64,000 bases of DNA from Symsagittifera roscoffensis (taxonomy: Eukaryota; Xenacoelomorpha; Acoela; Convolutidae), in contig NC_087064.1 of the NCBI RefSeq assembly GCF_963678635.1, forward strand, positions 72,725,465 to 72,789,464, given 5' to 3'. The notes below the pieces were generated by a model. The model saw nothing but the letters and a program-made list of their open reading frames with translations, was not told the DNA's origin and did not search any database. Every line of letters starts with the position of its first letter. Positions within the stretch are counted from its first letter, which is position 1. This document shows, one piece after another, positions 12,101-24,100 of this stretch. The position numbers and the translations under genes are program-made.

Positions 12101-15100
12101 TCAAATGCGATCACCCATCCGGCGCATCTGACATAAAGGTAAAACAACTGCTTGGGACGGCAAAGGCCCTTTTTTGCAAAATAGAGTTGTGCTTTTTCGG
12201 ACTACCGTCCGTCTGTTTACTTTGTCGGCTTAGTTCCCGTAGGTCGATCGTTCAGCTTTATTCCAAGTTGTTGTATTCCCCATGCTTGAGACTACAAAGT
12301 CCGGGAGTTCGAGTCCAGTTGAGACCTGTTTTTCTTGAACTTAGAAAATTTGGCCTAATTTAGATTTTTGTCTGTCTGTTTATTTTTGTCTGCTTAGTTC
12401 CACAGAAAGGACTTTTTTTGAAAACTTGGCTTCTGTTTAGCGTTCACAAAGCTCTTCGTAAAGTTTCTAATGGTGCAGGCAATTTTGTTCCGAATATTTT
12501 GGTCTTTTGCTGCTATTTTTATTGACAAAATCGATTTTTTGAATTTTTCAATTTCCGTTTGATTTTAATCATAGTGATTCATATTTGTATCGCAAGTGGT
12601 GCGAAGTTCAACTTTGCCTCTGTGTTATCCTTGCGATCATCAATTTTTGACTCTTTATTTGAACTGTGAATTGTTAATTAATGACGCAAAACTTCCTGGA
12701 CCCCACATAAAAAGGCAAGTTGATTCCCAAAAACTGTTACTTAATTTTTAACTTGTGTTTTCTTCTGAAATGTATTTCTTGTCGGAACGTTCTATCCTAC
12801 CCTTCTTGTACTCCTACATTCTACTCTTGTGATATACTATACGTGTTCTGTTTCGGGCTGATGGCGTATGTACAGTAAATGGACGCAAATCTGTAAATGG
12901 GCGCAAATCTGCAAATTTTTGCTAAGATTGCACGTTTGGATGAAACTGTATTGATTTCAAAAACAGAGAAAAACAGGGCTATTGTCCTTGCAATCTGCAG
13001 TACAGTATATTCAGTTGTAGAATGAAATGCTTTGTTTTGATAGATACTGGCAGATACCCTACTACTACGCAGGAATCAAGGCCTATGACTTGGTCAGTGG
13101 GTCCAAGATCTTAAAGCCCAGCTACATCCTCTTCAAGAACAGGACCCTGGATGTCTTTCCTATGCTAAAAAAGGATAAGCTCAAGTGCGGCATCGTATAC
13201 TACGACGGTATGTTTGTCCTTTTATTACTACGATTAATCAATTTGACAATTAGATTGATTTCATCCTCCACATTTTCTTGGATGATTTTTTGGAGTCGTA
13301 CTAAAAATGTTCTTCACTTTTAGCCTAAATTGTTCGGCACTTCTTAGAATTATTTGAACCATCAAAACGTTTTTCTCGTCAAGCAATCTGTTCTCAAAAG
13401 CTTAATATATGAGCGCTCAAAGTTGGTTCAAAAATGGATGTCGTAAACTATTGTTTTTCTGCCGTGTTTTCTGTCAAATTTAGTACCCGTTGAATTGTTC
13501 TTCAGGCCAGCAGAATGATGCTCGAATGAATCTGTCTCTGATAGTAACAGCTATTAGGTATGGAACGCAGTGTGCCAACCACGCTAAGGTCACCCAACTC
13601 CTCAAGGACGAACAGGGAAAGGTCAGCGGGGCTGTTTGCAAGGACCTACTCACAGGTTAGGCAGAACAAAAGGAGCGTGAAAGGAAATTTCTGTTTTTAC
13701 TGCAAAAACTTTTTTCTGGTGGACAAGAAGATTGCAGATTTACGTGTCATTATGAACGAAATGAAGGCGCTTGTTTAAATAGTTTTGATTTTTCAGGTTT
13801 AAATCTTGAAATTTGATCACGCTCAAGTTTTTATTTGAAGTTTCGTTCGATTTTTGATTTCTCTTCAAGTTCAATTAAAATTAATTTGCTAAATGGAAGG
13901 TAAATTACGCTCAACAAAAAATACGCTCTCCAACGCTTTTCAGGTTACTCAAGTTTACCGACACTAACTCTAGTTTGGCATAAAATATTATACATAACGA
14001 TATGCTTTGGGTTTTTAGGAGAGGTATTCAAAGTGAAGGCGAAGTGTGTGGTGAATGCGACTGGGCCCTTCACTGACAGCATCCGCCAGATGGGCAGCGA
14101 GAAGAACAGACCCATCTGCCAGCCATCCTCTGGAGTACACATCATACTGCCAGACTACTACAGGTACAAAATATACATATATGCACCAAGTAATAGTATT
14201 AACAAACGCTTGTATGTTCATAACATGATGCAAACAGAATCACGACATCAGAGTCATAACACCTACATTAAAAGTTCCTGTAAAGACTTTTTTTAAATGA
14301 AGTACAGTTCATATCTGTATTGCAGTACAATTTTAGTACGGAACTTACTTCAATCCGAAGTCTTTATTTGATCTTAAGATCTTTATTCCGGTCAAGGCAA
14401 AAATGTCTTAACAGATTGTCTTGATGTTTTGATAAATAATTTTAATTTCTAGATTTTAATGATTAATGCCATATTTCAAACTACTCCTTTAAAGTTCTCC
14501 TCATAACTAATACCAACTCCTTTCCATCATAGTCCCCACGGAAAATTTAAATCCCCCTTATGTTGAAAACGTGTCAGTGTATAGTTTTCTATTAGGTAGG
14601 GGATAGGGATGGTACATAAGCGATCGAGAGTTACCAATTAACTAACGGAGCTCAATCTGGAAAAGTCTCAAAGTCATTTTTTTCGCTTCGGCGATGTCAA
14701 CAAATATGATAGAGCAAATGAAGCTAACTTTATAGCTGCAAGAAAGTATTGAAAACGATTGAGAAATGTCTCTTAGTTTTTATTAATTATACCCATTTGC
14801 TCAGCATTCGTGATGCTTGGGACCCATCTCTCATACGTGCTTTAACAGGGGTCCTCTATCACTCTTGTATGGTATGAGGGGGGGGGGGGGGGAGGGGTTG
14901 AGGGCTGTAATGAATACAGACCTAGTCTCGAGAAGTTCAATCCTTTGATAGCTTGTATCAAAAAAACTTTCAATTTTTCTGATCCCGTCAAGCCATCAAA
15001 CATCAAAACAATATGAATTAGTCCTAAACCTATCGCTTTAATAGTTAACTTAGAAAAAAAGTATTTTTTCGAATAATTTGAAAGTGAATTGATTCAAAGT

Positions 15101-18100
15101 TTCAACAAAGTATCATCACTTGAATAATTTGCTCCCAAACATTTTGCGAAGCTATCAAGATAAATTGAGTTGTTTCACGTTTCCAATGATTGCAAGCTTG
15201 CTTCAAAGAAATTATGAAAATCAGGCAATCAAAACAAGTTGATTTTTCGAAGTTGCTTAACTTGATAGCTTGCTATAAAAAACTTGCTTGCTATTTTTGA
15301 GAACAAATTTTCTGCGAATCCATTTAAGGCATTAGACAACTTGAAACATACCAGTTACAAAGATTGATAGCCTGCTTCAAAAATTTGAGTTTTAGAAAGG
15401 GGTGAAAATTTCATTGCTTAAATAGCTTGCTTCAGAAAAGGTTTATCATTTTTGCACACGAATGCAAGCTTTCGAAACAACTTGAAAGTTTTCAATGTTT
15501 CATTGCGTGATAATTTGCTTCAAAACATTTAGTTCTTTGTAAACCATTGCAAGCATCCTGGATTGTTCAAGTTTCCCTTGCTTTGCTTCAATATATGGCT
15601 TCAAAAACTCAGTTTTTTTGTGAACCTATTCGAGCCATCAAATTAAATTGAAATGAAATCAATGCACAGTTGATTTTCGTATTAAAATGAAACCGAATAT
15701 CTTTTAGGTAAACGGACATAATGTTTTATAGAAGTTAGCGTGACAGTTGCATTTTTTTTTAGTTGAATGTTTGAATTTAAGTTTAGTTTGAATATGTTTT
15801 TTAGCCCTGAGAAGATGGGCCTGTTGGACCCTGAGACTAGTGACGGGAGAGTGATCTTCTTCCTGCCATGGGAGAACCACACTATCGCTGGCACCACTGA
15901 TCTGCCCTGCGAACCCACCTTCAACCCCAAGCCATCAGAGGCAGAGATCTCGTTCATTCTGGATGAAGTGAGACACTACTTGTCCCCAGACGTACAAGGT
16001 ACTTATAACATATGGCAACCAAGTCATCAACTACCTTGTTAAACCAATAAACCATATGAAATTTTCTGAACTACTACTCATGAGATCAAATAACTAATAA
16101 ATGAGCGTTGAACACAGCCGTAAGCTTTTGATATGTTGCTATGCATCAGTCAAAAACTACCAAAACCCCGATGAAGGTATACAAAATGCCTACGCCTTAT
16201 TAAATTAAATAGGATCAATATGAGGATTTAATAGAGATGATAGCCTAATAGTCGAATTCTGCCTCGACTGTTTTTGCATCGAAACGCTGAAGTTTCAAGT
16301 TCTGTTTTTGACTTGTTTTAATTTGTGCTTTGATTGGTGACTGTTGCAGTGAGAAGGGGAGACGTGCGTGCGGCGTGGAGTGGAATCCGACCTCTGGTCA
16401 AGGACCCCAGCAAGGGAGACACCCAGTCGCTGGCGAGGAACCACGTGGTCGAAGTGGACGACGCCAATCTAGTCACCATCGCAGGTGAGTCCTGTTACTG
16501 AACACATCTTAATAATGATATGAATCTAAAATATATAGAACTAGGTAGATAATTGAACAAGGAAGTGGGACCCTTATTCATTTGTTCTAATTAAGGTTTG
16601 GTTATAACGACTATATTAATAGCTTATCAAACGAATAGAAATGGCGCTCTTGAGTTTCGTATTATGATAAACATATATTTCAGATAAGTGATCGTACAAT
16701 AAGATAGGTTATTTGATACATAAATTTTTCCTGTGAAAAGTAAATTATCTTCCGAGATGTTTGCTTCGCTAAATTAAGTTGGCGTGAAATATGAATTTTG
16801 AAAACGCAAATTTTGAACTTAATATTTTATTTCGAGCTCGCGTTTTTATTGAAAATGGAAATACGTTTGAAAAAGCTGAGACCAAGCGATAACTAGGAAT
16901 TGTTCAACCTCTTTCCAATATAAGCTCTCCTTATGAGCTAGGTAAGGGGAGTTTTTCAACGATTTTTTCTGTGAAAGAAGGCGATAGTTCTGCTTTCGAG
17001 GTTCAAGTGAGAGTACGGATCTTTTTAACTAGCCCTCCTCGGGTACCTAATAACGAATATCCCCTATAAAGAAATAAATCAAATATAAGCATTTGAGAAT
17101 TTTATACCTAGTAACGAATATCCCCCTTTTGCAAAAGGGGGTATATAGTTAAAAAGATATCCGAGAATACAACAAAAGAACTCAGCGATGATGATTATGA
17201 TCCTAGGTTCCTGATAATGATTATGTAGGGGGCAAATGGACTACGTACAGGGCGATGGCCATGCACACTGTGGATGCGGCAGTGAAGGCGTGTGGGCTGC
17301 AGCCGAAGCTGAGTGAGAAGAGTCAGACAGACGGACTGTTTCTAGAGGGAGGGGAGGGCTGGTCGGCCAATTTCTACATCCGGCTCGTACAGGTCAGTTC
17401 AAAAGAGGAAGACGAGTTCGTTTTTCCCTGGAAATGAAATTTAACACATCAAACAGCCAGCCAAAATTGTTTAGAGTCAAAACTAGAGTATCTGAAACTT
17501 GACAGGTCCGAAGAAAATAATCTCGCTTATTGAAAAAACAGGTTGCTCGTTGAATTTTTTTCATGAAGCAATTACTGTAGTAGCATTCGTTATTTCGTAT
17601 TGCAATGATTGACCTCCATTCACCTTGCATGAAAAGATTTGCATTCAAGCAAGGTGTACGTTGTTTGTTATTTAGGACTTTGGTCTGGACACTGAAGTTG
17701 CCCGTCACCTGTCAGAGACATACGGCACGAGGTCCATAGAGGTGGCCAAACTGGCCAAGGCCACAGGGCAGAGATGGCCTTTAGTGGGCAGACGTCTGGT
17801 GTCCAACTTCCCCTACATTGAGGCAGAGGTCACATATGCAATGAAGGAGTACGCCGAATCGGTCACTGATGTCTTAGCCAGGAGGACCAGAGTCGCTTTT
17901 CTCAATACGCAAAGTGCCCAGGAGGCCATCCCGATAATAGCTGATATGATGGCTAAAGAGAAGAAGTGGTCCAACGAGAGAAAGGCGGCAAGTTTTTTTT
18001 TTACACATCATACATTTAATAATGAATCTAGTGAGCAGTCTCAGCCGCTTTCCCTTGTAGCATCTTATACCGAATCGATTCCATATGAGCAACTTATCCA

Positions 18101-21100
18101 ACATAACTTAACCAACTCAGCATGACAAAATAGTTAGGTTTTAAATAGATCGATAGTTTGATTTTGATGATGATGATTTTTTTCCCATTTGTTGATTGAC
18201 CATTTCTTGAAAAAAAATGTTACGAAGTATTCTTGTGCAAGGGTTAGTGCTTCAGACATTCATAAGTATTTGACGAGATCCGCGTCTTGCTTGTGGCGTT
18301 AAATGAGCTGTTGAGGTATCGCTTTACTGTGGCTTAGATTTATGATTTGTCTGAATCAACTATCTTTTCTCGCATCTATAAATATGTTGTGCACTATAAC
18401 CCTAATAATTGGCCTCTCTCTTCGATGATTACAGACGGAAGTGAAGAATGCACAGACGTTTGTGTATGAGCAGATGGGGGCCGAAGCGAGGAAGGAGTAC
18501 CTGGCCAGTGTGCCTGTGAGTCTGACCTCAGAGGAGATCAGCAAGTACTCGAAATCATTCAACAGCATCGACAGGAAGAGGAAGGGATACATATCACTGC
18601 AGGACCTCAGACAGTTCTTCAAGGTACCATCTTTGTAAACATATCATACCACTTGGTAGCAGCCGCAGAAGTTCTAAAGAACTTCAGGTATTTAAACTTT
18701 TGAAGGCCCTAACTAACATTCGCTGCACTTCGCTCTGTGTAATAATTTCCAGTTGAATTAAAAATTAATCTATTGATTCAATGTTAAAAGCAAATGAGGA
18801 TAGCCGGTTACTATGCAAGTAGCACAGAATGTTCCGACCAGTCTTAAAAAATTACAATGAAACTATTTTTGCAAATTCGGCGTGCGTGTGTGATAAAGGA
18901 ATCTGAGCAAAAAAGTAGAGCTTAAGAATTTTCGTTCTTATTTAACATTTTTTTCCGAATGTTTCGAAATTTTTGATTCCTAAAATGAAGCTAAAAACTC
19001 CTAAACTAACTTCATTTGGGTAAAACTAAATTTTCAAGGCTCAAATTAAGCATAAATAGGCTAATGTAAGCATGCTCACTCGCACGAAATTAGACGAAAA
19101 ATTTCAAACCGATTTTCTTGACACTGGAAGTTTTTTTTAATGTCGTTTGAATCACGACTGAAAACGCTTTAATATGATTTTTATGACTCAACCCAGTCCG
19201 ATGATCATTTCTGGTAGCTGATTTTGCGTGGAAAGCTAAAAAAAACTAAAACAATCCCGAATACAAAGTTTTCCCCCCATTTTCAATTATCGAAGTTTTC
19301 AAAATATCGATCGAATCGCGATTGAAAAGATTTTTATGTGGTCGATCACTCGAACCTGTCTGACAATAACTTGTTGTACACAATTTTTCGTGGAAAATAG
19401 TTAAGTAAAAAACTAAAACACCCGAATAATAGTTTACTTACATCCTGGTCAGAACAAAATACAGTCTATTGTTCTGGCAGTCATGCGCACTTTGCCAGCT
19501 GTCAGATGGTTCTTTTTTCATGCAAGTTGATACTTGGCGGTAGCCAACCCGACATTCAAGAGTAGTTTATTAATAGTTATTAATAATTAATAAATAATGT
19601 TTGCATCAGGATCAAAATGAAGAGATCAGTGAGGGCACTCTGAGAGACATTCTGAACGATGTGGATGCAAATTCTAACGGACAACTGGAGCTGGAGGAGT
19701 TCCTGCAGGTAACACATGTTCGCTAAACCGAAACAAAAACAAACCATTTTTTGTTCTTTTTGTGCATGTGAAAAAATAATTAATTCAGAAAACTTATCTA
19801 CTGTTTGTAGAATTTTACACTTTTTGATACAAATTAGTTTGTATTTTGCTAAAAGATTGTAAAGTTGCTCAAATAAATATTTTTAATTGGTGCTCATTAG
19901 TAGTGGCATGCTGTTAGAATGTTGTGTTTTTTTTATTAATGACAATGACAATTGGTGTTGGCTTGTCCATTAAATGTTTGCTGAGTGGATTTCAACATTG
20001 TAGATTGACCGAAAAATGTATAAGAGGCTCATAATTGGCGATTCGATTATCTGCTCGAAAACAAGATATTTTAGGGCGAGCTTTGAAAGCTTTGATTGGT
20101 TAAAGTTTTTGTTTTATTCGGGACTTCTGAAGTTTCCCGCCTATCAGTAATTTTTTGTTTTTCTCATTTTTGTTTACGTTCAATTCTCGTGAAATTTGGC
20201 TTGTGTATTTATTCTTTAATTACAAACACATAAACACAATTTATGTTTATAACGGGGCCTAGGAAATTAGACGATAAGCAAATTAGACGGATGCTACAAA
20301 AACGAAAATAGACGGAATTTATTTTTTACAGATTCGGCATTTTAGACGAAAGGGAAAGGGCCAACAAAAATTTTTCTTAATAGTCAAGTTTCACAAATAC
20401 AAAAAGAACATAAATTGTCAATACCTATCAAAACAATTAGTTTAAATGAACATAAAATGTCAAATCTGAATATTACAGGAGAGTTTTGAATTGAATAAAT
20501 TATGCATGATTGACTTGTAAAAATTTTGGCCACCGAAATTGAACTGTTGTCTACAAACAATTTTCTTTTTCTAACGCAATTTGTGTGCAAACAAAGTTAA
20601 TTTCTCTCACTTTCGTCTATTTTCTCACAATTGCAGTTTTGCAAAAGCGTCTAATTTCCTTTTAAGTACCTCCGTCTAATTTGCTTATCGTCTAATTTCT
20701 CAACCCCCGTTTATAACTTATATTTACACCGTAAAACTGATTTCGATATCCGGGGGAAAACAGTAAAAAAGCCGGACTCCTCGTCCAAACATCTGATAAG
20801 TCAAACAGTCGAAAAATTTGGAGGGAAATTAAGCAAACATCCAAAAAAAAACAGCTTACTAGTGCAAAAAACGAAAACTTTTAAAACAAATGAAGCAAAC
20901 ATGCAAAATGAAGCAAGCATCCAAAAAAGCTTATTAGTGTAAAAAAAACGAAAACAATTTGTTTCTTTTGTTAAAAGGAAGTCAAGTTCCACTATCGAGC
21001 AGTACGTGTGTACCTGTCACCAAAAACGTAAATGACACCAAAACCCTAAGAAAAGCCTTTAGAACAATTTTGAGGTTGTTGAGGCGCCTTTAGAACAATT

Positions 21101-24100
21101 TTGAGGTTGTTCAGCGAAAAAAGGATGTCATAGTCAACCAGAACCGCCCCCCCTCAATTCTGGTTGCCTATGAGATCCTTTTTTCGCTGATCAACCTCAA
21201 AATTGTTCTAAAGGCGCCTTTGACGCCAGTCTGACTAATTTTGAGTGGGGAGCGCGCGCCAAAAAAAGCAGTTTTTTAGTCAAAATTTTCCAAAAAGTTC
21301 CTAAAAACGCTTTTTTGGCCTGTTTTTTGAAAAATTTGCTTGCGGCGCAAAAATTTTGTCACAAAATAGGGTCCTTATACTATTTTAGGAGAGCTCGGAA
21401 AATCAAATTGGTCAACCTGAAAAAAGGCCGGCAATTTTTTGCAGAATTTTTCGAAAAAGCGCCTCGCCCCCTAGAAAAATTTCTGCGCACGCCACTGGGG
21501 ATAGTAAAACGGTTCCAACTAATTTGTATTCTAAAATATACCCTGAAGTCTTTCTTAATATAGGATTATGACGCCATTTTGTCATGCATATTATTATTTA
21601 CTATTGTGGGAGTTCAGCTCTTAGGTATCGTGCAAACATCCGAAAAAATAATGTTGCAAACATCCGAAAATCAGCTTTACTAGGGCGAACATCCGACTTC
21701 ATTTAAAAAGCAGGGCAAAGATCCGATTTCTACCGTTCGCTTAAAAATGCTGTAGTCTTCAAAGGAAGACGGATCGCCGCGGTCGCGCCAACGTGTTGCG
21801 AGCTTGTCAACAGAAGGAAATAGTTTATAGGAAAATAAGAGCTGGTTATCGCGGTGTCCTCCGTCGACCTTACACCGAGAGTGGGCTAAATTGGAATCGG
21901 ATTCAACAAAAAGAAGCCATTATTATTTTTTATTTGTGTGCATGGGCTTTTTTCCAACTGTCTATTGGCTATGTTTACATAATTAGTGCAAAACTTCGGA
22001 GGTACTAGTTTACTTGTTTGGTGACAAAACTAGTTTAGATGATTGGTCCCGCCTATTTTATAAAAAGAAGAGCCAGCATGGGTTTCAAACCTACGCCTTG
22101 GGGTTTGAAAACCTGATTCGAACCCGCTATACTAACAATGCCCGTTTCAATAGCAATATAGAGAAATAAAAAAAGCGTACCACCTGCTGTACCTCGGTTT
22201 TTATTAGGGACCGCAGCATTTTTGAGGGACCAAACAAGTAAACTAGTACCAAGTTCGGATTTTTGACATAGCGGAAGTTTGACATGCTTGCCTTAGACCA
22301 GTTTGAATTACCGGATGTTTGCACAAAAAGAGCCAGATTTGGTCCTTTTGGCATGAGAATATCCCCCCTGTTGAGATAGTCGTGTTGTGTTGTGTTTTCT
22401 TATGTGTGTTGCACTTTTGCTCCACTGCTTTCAGTTCGTTTCGGTGGTTAAAAGCGGATCCTTTATGGGCAATCAACTGTCAGAAACCATCCTAAACATG
22501 GGCAAAGCGACCCCCCGGAACTCCACCGACAGAAGTGGGGGAGGGGTATAACAAACCCCATCGCCTGTTGAATGCCCACCAACTCGTAACACAAACTTAA
22601 ACACCCCCTTGCACATTCGCTTTTGTGCTTGTGGGAATAATAAAGAGGTATTAGTATTGTTATAGTGATATTCCCGTCATTTTTCACAACAGTCTAATCA
22701 TGTTGTTTGCACTTCTTTCTGTCGCATATATTTTCCTTGTAATTTCTGAATGTTTGAATATTTTGTGACGGTTAGTATTTAAAATTTTGTGACAGTTAAA
22801 ACATAAATGAAACACTATAAATGGAAAGTGGAAACCTTATTGTATAATTTCTTGTTTCAAATTAATAGAAATTTGACCAGCGGAACGTCTTGATGATAAG
22901 AGGCTGCTAGTTTTCAAATACAAGTCGACCATTTCCTTGTATGGTTTCATTGCCCGTTTCTGTTTTGGCTATATTATCAGCTATATCAATTTATTGAAGG
23001 TGCATCTTTTGCGGCCTGTGTTTTATGTACAAGCAAATATGCATATCCCTGGCTGCTTGCTGTAAGGCATGTAACTCCTAAATAGCTGGTCGAAATATTC
23101 ATCGGGGAAGTCGATGGTTGGTTTGAGCCTCACTATTATTCGTGTTTGGGGTTTCTGAATGTGAGGTGTTTCTCCTCACCGAAAATCAACAAGACTGCGC
23201 GTATAAGAGCAAAGTTCTGACTGTTTCCTCTGCCCTTTAATGTCTGAAGTAGTTTTGGTTAAATTTTAAATTAAATTTAAAGGGGAAATGGAGCTCTTTT
23301 CGGCTTCGCGGTTTTTAGTTTATTTTTTAGTCGTCATACCTGCGGTTCTTTGTTTTGAATCCCCACTAATATTAAGGAGAAGGGTTACATAAGAATATTT
23401 CATCTATCAGGAAGTTGGTTTGATAAGTTTTTTAGAGCTTAAAACTTCATAATTTTTTTCGGCTCCACTTTTTCGACTTACTTATTGTTGGCTTACTTAT
23501 TTGATGGCAGGTTTTTGTTTCTGATATAACATGCTTTTGTTTACTTTACCTATGTTGAAGATATATGTTGGAACTATAGGTTATAAGTTTCTTTTTGCCT
23601 TATGGTCTCATCTGTCTTTTTGTAATATTCAGGCGCTATTTGCTCTTTTTGTTGGATTTTTATTTGCCTAAATTTCAAATCTGTTTGCTAGAAGCTCGCC
23701 CATCATACTAAAGTTTTCATCTATTTTCAAATAAAGCAGAGTTATTATTACACTGGCGAGCAGTATCTTAGTAAGAACCTTCTTTTTTCTAATCTAACTC
23801 AAAAATAAAAGTGTTTATTGAAAGTGAAAAGTGTTCACTTATTTGGTGGCACTTTTGCTCTAATCACGATCTGTAGCTTTAGAACTTTCATAGCATCTGT
23901 TCTCTGCTTTATATGTGACTAGTGTTTGTGATTTATTAAGCGTCCGGGGCTGAGTGGTTAATGTGTGAGATCTCTAGGTTGCAGATCGAATCCGAGACAT
24001 AGCCGAGTTTTTACTAATTCGCGGCTTATTTCTACTTGTTCTTATTGCCCTTTATAGAGCTGCTTTTTGTGTTTGAGAAGCACAGCTAGTGTTCGATTCA

